Source of the DNA: Cellulosimicrobium funkei
GTDB taxonomy: Bacteria > Actinomycetota > Actinomycetes > Actinomycetales > Cellulomonadaceae
NCBI RefSeq assembly: GCF_001019615.1
Contig: NZ_JNBQ01000010.1
Coordinates: 33,277-97,276 of the forward strand
Direction: 5' to 3'
DNA length: 64,000 bases
The notes under the pieces were generated by a model that saw nothing but the letters and a program-made list of their open reading frames with translations, was not told the DNA's origin and ran no database searches. Numbering within the stretch: the first letter of the stretch is position 1; each line of letters begins with the position of its first letter. Positions 1-8,446 of the stretch are shown one piece after another. The position numbers and the translations under genes are program-made.

Positions 1-369
1 ATCGAGCACCACAACTACCCGTTCGCCGGCCCGTGCGAGACGACGCCGCTGGTCGAGGAGCCCAAGCCGGAGCCGTCGCCGGAGGGCCCCAACCCGGGCG
101 AGGGCGTGACCACGCCGCCGACGTCCGAGGAGACCCCGGTCGCCGAGGAACCGGGAGAGCCCTCGCCGGAGTCGACACCGGCCGCCGAGAACTCGGCGAC
201 GCCGAGCCCTGAGGCGCCCTCCACGTCCGCCGAGCCGGGCGACGACACGCCGGAGAGCGGCCTCGCGACGACGGGCGCCTCGGTCGTCGTGCTGGCCGTG
301 GTGGCCGCGCTGCTGCTCGCCGGGGGCGCGACGATCCTCGTCGTCGCACGTCGGCGCGCGACGAGCTGA
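1..369 (+). CDS. Cell-wall-anchored surface protein, C-terminal end (LAxTG sorting signal)
   Basis: Only the last 122 codons are in the window; the gene starts upstream of base 1. The visible part begins with a short ordered segment (HHNYPFAGPC), followed by about 65 residues rich in Pro, Glu, Ser and Thr, typical of a wall-spanning stalk. It ends with LATTG, a hydrophobic helix (SVVVLAVVAALLLAGGATIL) and a basic tail ARRRATS. LAxTG followed by helix and Arg tail is the sorting signal used by class E sortases of actinobacteria. I infer covalent attachment to peptidoglycan. The function of the N-terminal domains cannot be seen. A strong hairpin follows the stop codon. Confidence 0.75.
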   Translation: MEHHNYPFAGPCETTPLVEEPKPEPSPEGPNPGEGVTTPPTSEETPVAEEPGEPSPESTPAAENSATPSPEAPSTSAEPGDDTPESGLATTGASVVVLAVVAALLLAGGATILVVARRRATS

Positions 370-384
370 CGCTCCCAGCACGCA

Positions 385-420
385 CCGAGGGCCCGGCAGG
401 GCGACCTGCCGGGCCCTCGG
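385..420. terminator. Bidirectional hairpin terminator between the surface protein and pcp
   Basis: A perfect 16-bp inverted repeat (385-400 with 405-420) closes on a 4-base loop (GCGA). It lies between two convergent genes, 15 bases after one stop and 16 bases before the other, so it can serve both. There is no clear T-tract, as usual at this GC content. Confidence 0.8.
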
Positions 421-436
421 CGTCCCTGCGCCGCGC

Positions 437-1054
437 TCAGCTCTCCGTGCCGCCCGCGAGGACCGGCTCGGGGGTACCGAGGAGCGCGTGCCGCACGACG
501 GCGGCCACGGCGGATACCTGATCGTCGATCGGGACGACGTCGGACCCGGGGACGTGGACGAAACCGGCACGCCGCCCCGGCCCGAGACCCCAGTGGTGCA
601 TGAGGGCGTAGAAGACGTCGTTGCACACGTAGGTTCCCGCGGTGCTCGACACCGCCACCGGCACACCCGCCGCGCGGATCTCCGCGAGCGACGCCTTGAG
701 CGGGAGCGTCGACCAGTACCCGACCGGACCTCCCTCCGCGACGGGGACGTCCACCGGACGGTCGCCGGCGTTGTCGGGGATGCGCGCGTCGCGCACGTTC
801 ACCGCGACCCGTTCGAGGCGCACGCCCGGCGCACCGCCCGCCAGGCCGAGCGCCACGACGACGTCGGGCTCGTGCTCACGGATCGCCGCGTCGAGCATCG
901 GCCACGCCCCGGCGAAGGTCACGGGGAGCCGGACGGCGACCACCCGGTCGCCCACGAGCTCCTCCCCGCGCTCGGCGAGTCGCGCGGCCGTCTCCCACGA
1001 CGGGTTCGCGAGGGCACCGTCGAACGGCTCGAACCCGCTGACGACGACGGTCAC
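437..1054 (-). CDS. pcp: Pyroglutamyl-peptidase I
   Basis: Cytosolic cysteine peptidase of family C15 that removes N-terminal pyroglutamate from peptides. The 205-residue protein has the family length and its catalytic triad: Glu81 in LERVAVNVRDARIPDN, Cys144 in AGTYVCNDVFY and His167 in GFVHVPG. The N-terminus VVVSGFEPFDG is also typical. It starts with GTG at 1054, and that codon overlaps the TGA of coaE by 4 bases (GTGA), so the two are probably translationally coupled. The link with coaE looks positional rather than functional. Confidence 0.93.
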   Translation of the reverse strand: MTVVVSGFEPFDGALANPSWETAARLAERGEELVGDRVVAVRLPVTFAGAWPMLDAAIREHEPDVVVALGLAGGAPGVRLERVAVNVRDARIPDNAGDRPVDVPVAEGGPVGYWSTLPLKASLAEIRAAGVPVAVSSTAGTYVCNDVFYALMHHWGLGPGRRAGFVHVPGSDVVPIDDQVSAVAAVVRHALLGTPEPVLAGGTES

Positions 1055-1692
1055 GCCTCGTGCTCCTCGATCTCGGCCTGGACCTCGGCGTCGACCTCGG
1101 CGCGGACCCGCACCCAGAGCTCGTCGACCTGCTCGCGCAGCGCCTCCGGCGAGCCGGAGCCGTCGAGGGTCACGTCCGCCGCGGCGAGCCGCGCCGCGTC
1201 GTCCGCCTGGGCCGCGAGGCGCGCGCGGGCCTCGTCCTCGCTCAGTCCTCGCCCCTCGACGAGCCGCCCGACCCGCACGTCCACGGGCGTGTGCACGACC
1301 ACGACGCAGTGGAAGCGCGCGCGGTCGCCCGTCTCGACGAGGAGCGGGATGTCGTGCACGACGACGGCTCGCGGGTCGGCCGCTCCTGCCGCCGCCTCGT
1401 GCTCGGCGGCGAGCCGGCGCACCTCCGGGTGGACGATCGCGTTGAGGCGTTCGCGGGCGGCGTCGTCGCCGAACACGACGCGACCGAGCGCAGCGCGGTC
1501 GAGTGCGCCGTCGGCGTCGAGGACGCCCGGCCCGAACGCCTCGACGACCTCGTCGAGGCCGACCGTCCCGGGCGCGACCGCGTCGCGGGAGAGCGCGTCG
1601 TAGTCCACGACGACGGCGCCGAGCTCGGCGAAGCGTGCGAGCGCGACGGACTTCCCCGCCGCGATTCCTCCGGTCAGGCCGATGCGAAACAT
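1051..1692 (-). CDS. coaE: Dephospho-CoA kinase
   Basis: Catalyses the last step of coenzyme A synthesis, ATP-dependent phosphorylation of the 3'-hydroxyl of dephospho-CoA. The 213-residue protein begins MFRIGLTGGIAAGKS, a P-loop at residues 8-15, followed by VVDYDALSRDAV and IVHPEV, all characteristic of CoaE. The frame is open much further upstream, but the P-loop fixes the N-terminus near 1692. The ATG at 1692 has CAGGAT seven bases upstream, resembling the leaderless layout seen elsewhere here; an in-frame ATG at 1701 is possible. Its stop overlaps the pcp start. Confidence 0.93.
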   Translation of the reverse strand: MFRIGLTGGIAAGKSVALARFAELGAVVVDYDALSRDAVAPGTVGLDEVVEAFGPGVLDADGALDRAALGRVVFGDDAARERLNAIVHPEVRRLAAEHEAAAGAADPRAVVVHDIPLLVETGDRARFHCVVVVHTPVDVRVGRLVEGRGLSEDEARARLAAQADDAARLAAADVTLDGSGSPEALREQVDELWVRVRAEVDAEVQAEIEEHEA

Positions 1693-1766
1693 GCGCCCCA
1701 TCCTGCCAGCCGGTAGGCGACCTCGCGCCGGGACGATCGACCTGGGAGGGACGGAGCGCTCAGCGC

Positions 1767-2309
1767 TCAGCCGTGCGCACCCCGCGGCTCGACCGCGCCG
1801 GCCGCCGGTCGGTCGCCGCCGCGCGCATCGTCCTGCCGCTCGCCCGCGACGGCACGCAGGAGCCGCAGGAGCTCGGCACGCTCGGCGGCGTCGAGGCGCG
1901 CGAGGAGCGTGCCGGCGCTCGACGAACGCTCCGCTCCCACCTGCGCGACGACCTCCCGCCCCCGCGGGGTGAGCTCGACGAGCGTCGCTCTCCGGTCGTG
2001 CGGGTCGGGGGTGCGCCGGACGAGACCCGCCTGCTCGGCGTCGTCGACCTTGGACGTCACCGAGCGAGGGGCGACGTCCAGCGCGGACGCGACCGCACCG
2101 AGCCGGCAGGGCTCGTCGCATCGGGCGAGGAACCGCAGCATCCGGTACTGCCCGGGGGTGGTCCCCGCCGGCTGGGCACGCTCGCTGGCCTCGCGTCGTA
2201 CGCTCCGGAGCGCCGCGTGCAGGAGCGCGAGGAACTCCCCTGCCTCGTCCGTCGAGGCCGGGTCGCCCACCGCGCCCGGTGCGGGGCGCGCGCTCGCATC
2301 GCTCGTCAC
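1767..2309 (-). CDS. MarR-family transcriptional regulator
   Basis: Winged-helix repressor of about 180 residues. The DNA-binding part is visible as PGQYRMLRFLARCDEP, then the recognition helix region (ALDVAPRSVTSKVDDAE), then the wing DPHDRRATLVELTPRGRE. It is divergent from an ABC exporter, and a perfect palindrome lies in the shared upstream region, so I infer that it represses the exporter and perhaps itself in response to a small ligand. I chose GTG at 2309. The frame also offers a GTG at 2372, but that codon lies inside the palindrome and adds 21 residues without family character. The ligand is unknown. Confidence 0.82.
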   Translation of the reverse strand: MTSDASARPAPGAVGDPASTDEAGEFLALLHAALRSVRREASERAQPAGTTPGQYRMLRFLARCDEPCRLGAVASALDVAPRSVTSKVDDAEQAGLVRRTPDPHDRRATLVELTPRGREVVAQVGAERSSSAGTLLARLDAAERAELLRLLRAVAGERQDDARGGDRPAAGAVEPRGAHG

Positions 2310-2339
2310 GAGGCCGAGCGTACCCGGCAGGACGGGGTC

Positions 2340-2369
2340 TTGTTGAGAAAGCTCATTGTGAGTTAGACT
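2340..2369 (+). promoter_or_regulatory. Candidate promoter of the MarR-linked ABC exporter
   Basis: TTGTTG at 2340-2345 and TAGACT at 2364-2369 are separated by 18 bases and point toward the exporter at 2481. That would give a leader of about 105 bases containing the AGGAGG ribosome site at 2471-2476. The -10 element lies entirely inside the palindrome at 2358-2372. Confidence 0.5.
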
Positions 2370-2372
2370 CAC
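2358..2372. promoter_or_regulatory. Palindromic operator, probably for the MarR regulator
   Basis: GTGAGTTAGACTCAC is a perfect inverted repeat of two 6-base half sites (GTGAGT/ACTCAC) around a 3-base centre. It covers the predicted -10 element of the exporter promoter and is 49 bases upstream of the chosen start of the marR-type gene. Palindromes of this size in such intergenic regions are the usual MarR binding sites; binding here is inferred. Confidence 0.65.
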
Positions 2373-2480
2373 TATCGTTGTCGCGCGAGCGGTCCATGCG
2401 ACCGAGTCCCCCAGCCGGCCGCGCCGGCCGGCGCCACGCCGCCGCGGACGACCGCGCCCCTCCCCTATCCAGGAGGCCCC

Positions 2481-4433
2481 ATGTCTTTCACCTCACCTCT
2501 CCCCGGCTCGGGCGGCGGGCGCGGCATGCGCTCGTTCCGCCAGGACTCCTCCGTCGCGTCCCGGCGGCTGCATCGCGGCACGATCCGACGCGTCCTCACG
2601 TTCGCCCGGCCCTACCGCCGCCAGCTCGCCGCCTTCCTCGTGCTCATCTCGATCGATGCCGCCGCGGGCGCGGCCACGCCGCTGCTGTTCCAGCGCATCA
2701 TCGACGACGGCATCACCGCCGGCGACGTCGGCGTCGTCGTCACGCTCTCGCTCGTCGCCGCCGGGCTCGCGATCCTCTCCGGCGCCCTCGGCGTCGCCCA
2801 GCGCTGGTTCTCCTCGCGCATCGGCGAGGGCCTCATCGTCGACCTGCGCACCGCCGTCTTCGACCACGTGCAGCGCATGCCGCTCGCCTTCTTCAGCCGG
2901 ACCCGCACCGGCGCGCTCGTCCAGCGGCTCAACGGCGACGTCCTCGGCGCGCAGCAGGCCTTCACGTCGACGCTCTCCAACGTCTTCTCGAACCTCCTCA
3001 CCGTCGTGTTCGTCCTCGCCGCGATGCTCTCCATGTCCTGGCAGCTCACGCTCCTCGCCCTGACCCTGCTGCCCGCGTTCGTGCTCCCGGCCCGCTGGGT
3101 CGGCAAGCGCCTCGCCGCGATCACGCGCGAGAGCTACGAGCTCAACGCCGAGGCTGCGCAGACCATGAACGAGCGGTTCAACGTCGCAGGCGCCCACCTT
3201 GTCAAGGTCTTCGGCGACCCCGCGCGCGAGTCGTCGCGGTTCGCCGCCCAGGCCGGCCGCGTGCGCGACATCGGCGTGAAGCAGGCCATGTACGGCACCG
3301 TCTTCCGCGTCGGCCTCACCGTCGTCGCCTCCGTCGCCGTGGCGATCGTCTACGGGCTCGGCGGTGTCATGGCGATCTCGGGCTCGCTCACGGTCGGCAC
3401 GGTCGTCGCGCTCACCGCCTACCTCGGGCGCCTCTACGGCCCGCTGACGGCCATGTCCAACGTCCAGGTCGACGTCATGACCGCCCTCGTGAGCTTCGAG
3501 CGTGTGCTCGAGGTGCTCGACCTCGAGCCGACCGTCACGGACGCGCCCGGCGCCGACGACCTCGCCGACGACCTCGAGAAGGGCGGCGCGAGCCTCGAGC
3601 TCGACAGCGTGACGTTCCGCTACCCGGGCGCCGCCGAGGTCTCCCTCGCCTCGCTCGAGTCGGTCGCCGTCGAGGGGGCCGACCCCACGACCGACACGCT
3701 GCGCGACGTCTCGTTCTCCGTCCCCGCGGGGGCGATGGTCGCCCTCGTCGGCTCGTCCGGCGCGGGCAAGACGACCGTGTCGCAGCTCGTGACGCGCATG
3801 TACGACCCGACCTCCGGGCACGTGCGGATCGCGGGGCGCGACCTGCGCGAGGTCACGCAGGAGAGCCTGCACGACGCCGTCGGCGTGGTCACGCAGGAGG
3901 CCCACCTCTTCCACGACTCCATCGCGGAGAACCTCCGGTACGCCAGGCCTGACGCGACCGACGCCGAGCTCGAGGCCGCGCTGCGGCGCGCGCACGTGTG
4001 GGACGTCGTCGCGGCGCTGCCGTCGGGGATGGAGACCGTGGTCGGCGACCGCGGCTACCGGATGTCCGGCGGGGAGCGCCAGCGCCTGGCCATCGCGCGC
4101 GTGTTCCTCAAGGCGCCGCGGCTCGTCGTCCTCGACGAGGCGACGGCGCACCTCGACTCCGGCTCGGAGGCCGCGGTCCAGGCCGCGCTCGCCGAGGCGC
4201 TGCGCGGGCGCACGTCGCTCGTCATCGCGCACCGTCTCTCGACCGTGCGCGAGGCGGACCTCATCGTCGTCCTCGACGCGGGGCGCGTGGTCGAGACCGG
4301 CACGCACACCGAGCTGCTCGCCCGCAGCGGCCGGTACGCCGCGCTCTACCGGACGCAGTTCGCGGACTCGCCCGCGCCGTCGGACCCCGACCCGGCCGGC
4401 GCGTCCGCTGAGCCGGCGACCGCCACGGCCTGA
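2481..4433 (+). CDS. ABC exporter, fused transmembrane and ATP-binding domains
   Basis: Half-transporter of 650 residues. The N-terminal membrane domain (about residues 40-340) has six predicted helices. The nucleotide-binding domain follows with Walker A GSSGAGKTT, Q-loop VVTQEAHLFHDS, signature MSGGERQRLAIAR, Walker B LVVLDEATAHLD with the catalytic Glu, and H-loop IAHRLST. All catalytic motifs are intact, so it can work as a homodimer. The substrate is unknown; a divergent MarR regulator suggests drug or toxic-metabolite export. The ATG at 2481 has a strong AGGAGG site 4 bases upstream. An insertion of about 20 residues between the conserved Tyr-Pro-Gly start of the ATPase domain and Walker A (SLASLESVAVEGADPTTD) is unusual. 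Confidence 0.92.
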   Translation: MSFTSPLPGSGGGRGMRSFRQDSSVASRRLHRGTIRRVLTFARPYRRQLAAFLVLISIDAAAGAATPLLFQRIIDDGITAGDVGVVVTLSLVAAGLAILSGALGVAQRWFSSRIGEGLIVDLRTAVFDHVQRMPLAFFSRTRTGALVQRLNGDVLGAQQAFTSTLSNVFSNLLTVVFVLAAMLSMSWQLTLLALTLLPAFVLPARWVGKRLAAITRESYELNAEAAQTMNERFNVAGAHLVKVFGDPARESSRFAAQAGRVRDIGVKQAMYGTVFRVGLTVVASVAVAIVYGLGGVMAISGSLTVGTVVALTAYLGRLYGPLTAMSNVQVDVMTALVSFERVLEVLDLEPTVTDAPGADDLADDLEKGGASLELDSVTFRYPGAAEVSLASLESVAVEGADPTTDTLRDVSFSVPAGAMVALVGSSGAGKTTVSQLVTRMYDPTSGHVRIAGRDLREVTQESLHDAVGVVTQEAHLFHDSIAENLRYARPDATDAELEAALRRAHVWDVVAALPSGMETVVGDRGYRMSGGERQRLAIARVFLKAPRLVVLDEATAHLDSGSEAAVQAALAEALRGRTSLVIAHRLSTVREADLIVVLDAGRVVETGTHTELLARSGRYAALYRTQFADSPAPSDPDPAGASAEPATATA

Positions 4434-4549
4434 CGCCCTGATCGCCGACCAGGCGATCCCGCACCGCCTAGCAGGCGGTCTCGGCTCGTCCGCGGCCACC
4501 GACGGACCGGGACGACCTGTTCGGCACCGGACGCGGCCGTCGGGAACGG

Positions 4550-4585
4550 CGAAGGCCCGCCACCCCTGGGGGTGGCGGGCCTTCG
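4550..4585. terminator. Bidirectional hairpin terminator between the ABC exporter and rpsA
   Basis: A perfect 16-bp inverted repeat (4550-4565 with 4570-4585) closes on CTGG, between convergent genes ending at 4433 and 4632. Confidence 0.82.
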
Positions 4586-4631
4586 TGCGACCTGCGACGT
4601 CTCCGCCGGAGCGGCGGAGGGCGTCAGGAGA

Positions 4632-6116
4632 TCAGTTGCCGGTGAGCTTCTCGCGCAGCGCGGCGAGCGCCTCGTCCGACGCGAGCGTGCCCGTCGCCTC
4701 GGCGGCCGGGGCCGACGAGTAGGACGTGCTGCTCGAGGACGACGACGAGCTCGACGAGCCCGAGTCGCCCGACGCGGCGTCGAAGTCGGCCTTGACGGCC
4801 TCGGCGACCTGCTTGCGGTGGGCCTCCCAGCGCTCGTGCGCCTTGGCGTACTCCGCCTCCCAGGCCTCGCGCTGCGTCTCGAAGCCCTCGAGCCACTCGT
4901 TGGTCTCCGGGTCGAAGCCCTCGGGGTACTTGTAGTTCCCCTGCTCGTCGTACTCGGCGGCCATGCCGTAGAGCGCGGGGTCGAAGTCGTCCGACTCCGG
5001 GTCCACGCCCTCGTTGGCCTGCTTGAGCGAGAGCGAGATGCGGCGACGCTCGAGGTCGATGTCGATGACCTTGACGAAGACCTCGTCACCGACGTTGACG
5101 ACCTGCTCCGGCAGCTCGACGTGGCGCACGGCCAGCTCCGAGATGTGCACGAGGCCCTCGATGCCGTCCTCGACGCGCACGAACGCACCGAACGGGACGA
5201 GCTTGGTGACCTTGCCCGGCACGACCTGACCGATCGCGTGGGTCCGGGCGAACGTCTGCCACGGGTCCTCCTGCGTCGCCTTCAGCGACAGCGAGACGCG
5301 CTCGCGGTCGAAGTCGACGTCCAGGACCTCGACCGTGACCTCCTGGCCGACCTCGACGACCTCGGAGGGGTGGTCGATGTGCTTCCAGGAGAGCTCGGAG
5401 ACGTGCACGAGGCCGTCGACGCCGCCGAGGTCCACGAACGCACCGAAGTTGACGATCGAGGAGACGACACCGGGGCGCACCTGGCCCTTCTGCAGCGTCT
5501 GCAGGAAGGTGGAGCGGACCTCGGACTGCGTCTGCTCGAGCCAGGCACGGCGCGAGAGGACGACGTTGTTGCGGTTCTTGTCGAGCTCGATGATCTTCGC
5601 CTCGATCTCCTTGCCGACGTACGGCTGGAGGTCGCGGACGCGACGCATCTCCACGAGGGAGGCCGGGAGGAAGCCACGGAGGCCGATGTCGAGGATGAGA
5701 CCACCCTTGACGACCTCGATGACGGTGCCGGTGACGACGCCGTCCTCCTCCTTGATCTTCTCGATCGTGCCCCAGGCGCGCTCGTACTGCGCACGCTTCT
5801 TGGACAGGATCAGACGGCCTTCCTTGTCCTCCTTCTGGAGGACGAGGGCCTCGACCGCGTCGCCGACGTTGACGACCTCACCGGGGTCCACGTCGTGCTT
5901 GATGGACAGCTCGCGGGAGGGGATGACGCCCTCGGTCTTGTAGCCGATGTCGAGGAGGACCTCGTCGCGGTCCACCTTGACGATCGTGCCTTCGACGATG
6001 TCGCCGTCGTTGAAGTACTTGATGGTCGCGTCAACGGCGGCGAGGAAGTCCTCCTCGGTGCCGATGTCGTTGACGGCAACCTGGGGTGCGGACTTCGCGG
6101 GGGTAGAGATGGTCAT
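4632..6116 (-). CDS. rpsA: 30S ribosomal protein S1
   Basis: RNA-binding ribosomal protein that helps place mRNA on the 30S subunit. The 494-residue protein carries four S1 (OB-fold) repeats, seen as GDIVEGTIVKVDRDEVLLDI, GVVTGTVIEVVKGGLILDI, GQVRPGVVSSIVNFGAFVDL and GQVVPGKVTKLVPFGAFVRV. Four repeats is the usual actinobacterial number. After the repeats come an acidic and aromatic linker (about residues 355-430) and a poly-serine run near residue 455, then a helical end LREKLTGN. The ATG at 6116 (MTISTPAKSAP) has a modest GGAG 11 bases upstream. The gene has its own promoter, given separately. Confidence 0.97.
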   Translation of the reverse strand: MTISTPAKSAPQVAVNDIGTEEDFLAAVDATIKYFNDGDIVEGTIVKVDRDEVLLDIGYKTEGVIPSRELSIKHDVDPGEVVNVGDAVEALVLQKEDKEGRLILSKKRAQYERAWGTIEKIKEEDGVVTGTVIEVVKGGLILDIGLRGFLPASLVEMRRVRDLQPYVGKEIEAKIIELDKNRNNVVLSRRAWLEQTQSEVRSTFLQTLQKGQVRPGVVSSIVNFGAFVDLGGVDGLVHVSELSWKHIDHPSEVVEVGQEVTVEVLDVDFDRERVSLSLKATQEDPWQTFARTHAIGQVVPGKVTKLVPFGAFVRVEDGIEGLVHISELAVRHVELPEQVVNVGDEVFVKVIDIDLERRRISLSLKQANEGVDPESDDFDPALYGMAAEYDEQGNYKYPEGFDPETNEWLEGFETQREAWEAEYAKAHERWEAHRKQVAEAVKADFDAASGDSGSSSSSSSSSSTSYSSAPAAEATGTLASDEALAALREKLTGN

Positions 6117-6249
6117 TGAGTTCGATGCTCCGATGCGGACAGGTGTAGTCGAGCGGGTAGGGTTCTCGGCGCGCCGCTGCCGCTGACCCGTGGACGTCAT
6201 GGTTGGCGTCGTGATCCGGGACGAAGGCAGGCGCAACGCACCGCCGTCC

Positions 6250-6279
6250 ACCTTATCCGGGTGTCACCCCGGTGGTCAA
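6250..6279 (-). promoter_or_regulatory. Promoter of rpsA
   Basis: On the minus strand TTGACC (6279-6274) and TAAGGT (6255-6250) are 18 bases apart, a near-consensus vegetative promoter. It predicts transcription from about 6243 and a leader of about 127 bases. A short inverted repeat (CCGGGGTG/CACCCGG) fills the spacer. Confidence 0.62.
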
Positions 6280-6319
6280 CGCGGCGCCGGAGGCCGCGCA
6301 GGCTTCACCCGTTCCCGCG

Positions 6320-7345
6320 TCAGGCGAGCACGCGCGCGACGCGCAGCAGCTCCTCGGGCACGCGCTTGGGACGCCCGGCCACCTCCGCCAGCGACACGAG
6401 CTTCACGCGCTCCCCGCGCAGCGCCGTCATCACGCCCGACGTCCCCGCGCTCACGGCGTCGACGGCGGCGACGCCGAACCGGCTGCCGAGGATGCGGTCG
6501 GTGGGCGTGGGCTCGCCACCGCGCTGCACGTGCCCGAGCACCGTGAGCCGCGTGTCGAACCCCGTACGCTCCGCGATCTCCGCGCTCACGCGCTCTCCGA
6601 TGGACCCCGCGACGATCTCGCCGAAGCGGCCGAGCTGCTGCGTGAACTCCATCGACGAGCCCTCGCGCGGGACGGCGCCCTCCGCGACGACGACGATCGA
6701 GAAGTTCGCGTGCGCCCGGTGCCGGTGCCGCAGGAACTTCACGAGCTGGTCGATGTCGAAGGGCTCCTCGGGGGCGAGGACGACCTCGGCACCACCCGCG
6801 ATGCCGGAGTTCACCGCGATCCACCCGGCGTGGCGGCCCATGACCTCGACGACCATGACGCGGTTGTGGCTCTCGGCCGTGGTGTGCACGCGGTCGAGGG
6901 CCTCGGTCGCGATGTTGACCGCGGTGTGGAAGCCGATGGACAGGTCCGTGCCCTCGACGTCGTTGTCGATCGTCTTGGGGATCGCGACGATCTTCACGCC
7001 CGCCTCGGCGACGCGGCTCGCGGCGTGCAGCGTGCCGTCGCCGCCGATGCAGATGAGCGCGTCGAGGTGCTCCGCCTCGACCGTCGCGAGCACGGCGTCC
7101 ATGCTGCCGTCCTCCTCGCGCGGGTGGAACCGCGCCGTGCCGAGCAGCGTGCCGCCCACGGGGAGGACGTTCCGGATGTCCTGGCGGCCGAGGGGGTGCA
7201 CGTCGCCGTCGACGACCCCGCGCCAGCCGTTGCGGAAGCCGATGATGGTGTGCCCGTACTCCCCCGTCCCCTGCTTGACCACGGCCCGGATCGCCGCGTT
7301 CAGGCCGGGGCAGTCGCCTCCGCCGGTGAGAAGTCCGATGCGCAC
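6320..7345 (-). CDS. pfkA: ATP-dependent 6-phosphofructokinase
   Basis: Glycolytic enzyme that phosphorylates fructose 6-phosphate to the 1,6-bisphosphate. The 341-residue protein has GLLTGGGDCPGLNAAIR at the N-terminus, GGDGT at 101-105, PKTIDND at 123-129 with the catalytic Asp, and MGRHAGWIA. Gly104 marks ATP rather than pyrophosphate use, and Lys124 places it in the group III enzymes common in actinobacteria; both are family rules. GTG at 7345 is preceded by GGAGG with 6-base spacing. pyk, another glycolytic gene, lies in the same window but in a separate unit. Confidence 0.95.
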   Translation of the reverse strand: MRIGLLTGGGDCPGLNAAIRAVVKQGTGEYGHTIIGFRNGWRGVVDGDVHPLGRQDIRNVLPVGGTLLGTARFHPREEDGSMDAVLATVEAEHLDALICIGGDGTLHAASRVAEAGVKIVAIPKTIDNDVEGTDLSIGFHTAVNIATEALDRVHTTAESHNRVMVVEVMGRHAGWIAVNSGIAGGAEVVLAPEEPFDIDQLVKFLRHRHRAHANFSIVVVAEGAVPREGSSMEFTQQLGRFGEIVAGSIGERVSAEIAERTGFDTRLTVLGHVQRGGEPTPTDRILGSRFGVAAVDAVSAGTSGVMTALRGERVKLVSLAEVAGRPKRVPEELLRVARVLA

Positions 7346-7438
7346 CTGTTCCTCCGTCTCGTCGTCGCGTCGCGCGTCCTCGCGCGCGTGCCCGGCGTCG
7401 ACGGAGGTGCCGACCTCCGCGGCACCGCGTCGCCCTCA

Positions 7439-7444
7439 ACCCTA
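7439..7444 (-). promoter_or_regulatory. Candidate -10 element for pfkA
   Basis: TAGGGT on the minus strand, 93 bases before the pfkA start, in the gap shared with the divergent methyltransferase. I see no clear -35 partner at 17-18 bases, so this is tentative. Confidence 0.35.
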
Positions 7445-7572
7445 GTCAACCCGGCGCCGTGGGTCACGGTCCGTCCCGGTCCTCGGGCACGCCGACGACC
7501 AAGGTCCCGAGCACCCGGGCCGTGCGGCGCGCGACGGCGCCGGGGAACGGCGCAGCCCGGGAGAATGGCCGC

Positions 7573-8436
7573 ATGAGCGCGACCCCGCCCCCCGTGCCGC
7601 CCCAGGTCCCCGCCCCGCACGATGTCGCCCCGCCCGGGCCGACGGCCGACGCCGGCTACCGCGACGTGCCCGCCGCCGAGGGTGGGAACGCCGGGCGGGG
7701 GTGGTGGGACGCGAACGCCGTCGAGTACCTCGACGAGCACGGGGCGTTCCTCGGCGCCGCCGACTTCTGCTGGTGCCCCGAGGGGCTGCGGGAGCGCGAC
7801 GCCCGGCTGCTCGGCGACGTGGCGGGACTCCGCGTGCTCGAGGTCGGCGCGGGCGCGGCCCAGTGCTCGCGCTGGCTCGCGACGCAGGGGGCGCACGTGG
7901 TCGCGACGGACGTCTCCCGGGGGATGCTCGCCGCGGGGACGGCGCTCGACCGGGCCACGGGGGTCCGGGTCCCGGCGGTCCAGGCGGACGCGCGCCGCCT
8001 GCCGTTCGCGGACGACGTCTTCGACGTCGCGTTCACGTCGTTCGGCGCGATCCCGTTCGTCCCCGACGCCGACGCGATCCACCGCGAGGTCGCGCGCGTG
8101 CTGCGGCCCGGCGGCACGTGGACGTTCTCCGTCACGCACCCCACCCGCTGGGCCTTTCCCGACGACCCGAGCGAGCACGGGCTGACCGCGAACCGCTCCT
8201 ACTTCGACCGCCGGCCCTACGTCGAGACCGACGACGCCGGCCGCGTCGTCTACGCGGAGTACCACCGCACCCTGGGCGACCACGTGCGCGAGGTGGTCGC
8301 CGCCGGGCTGGAGCTGCTCGACGTCGTCGAGCCCGAGTGGCCGGCCGACAACACCGAGGTGTGGGGCGGCTGGGGACCGGTGCGCGGCGCGTATCTGCCC
8401 GGGACCGCGATCCTCCGCACGCGCCTCCCGGGCTGA
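7573..8436 (+). CDS. Class I SAM-dependent methyltransferase
   Basis: Cytosolic methyltransferase of 287 residues with unknown acceptor. The SAM-binding motif I is VLEVGAGAAQCSRWLA, followed by the acidic residue in VVATDVS and motif IV VFDVAFTSFGAIPF; the post-motif LRPGGTWTFSVTHP is typical of the UbiE/MT11 type. The first 40 residues are proline-rich and low in complexity. ATG at 7573 was chosen; GAGAAT six bases before it resembles a leaderless -10. The stop is 10 bases from the stop of the convergent polA. The same gene pair is common beside polA in actinobacteria as far as I recall, but the role is not clear. Confidence 0.85.
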   Translation: MSATPPPVPPQVPAPHDVAPPGPTADAGYRDVPAAEGGNAGRGWWDANAVEYLDEHGAFLGAADFCWCPEGLRERDARLLGDVAGLRVLEVGAGAAQCSRWLATQGAHVVATDVSRGMLAAGTALDRATGVRVPAVQADARRLPFADDVFDVAFTSFGAIPFVPDADAIHREVARVLRPGGTWTFSVTHPTRWAFPDDPSEHGLTANRSYFDRRPYVETDDAGRVVYAEYHRTLGDHVREVVAAGLELLDVVEPEWPADNTEVWGGWGPVRGAYLPGTAILRTRLPG

Positions 8437-8446
8437 CGCGTCCGGG

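Noticed and set aside
1693..2121. N-terminal extension of the CoaE frame
   Set aside because: The P-loop must lie near the N-terminus, and the extension is Arg/Ala-rich shadow of the MarR gene.
4726..4780. Poly-serine stretch in RpsA as a sign of a frame error
   Set aside because: The frame stays open, conserved sequence resumes after it and the end LREKLTGN is reached without a shift; such linkers are found in actinobacterial S1.
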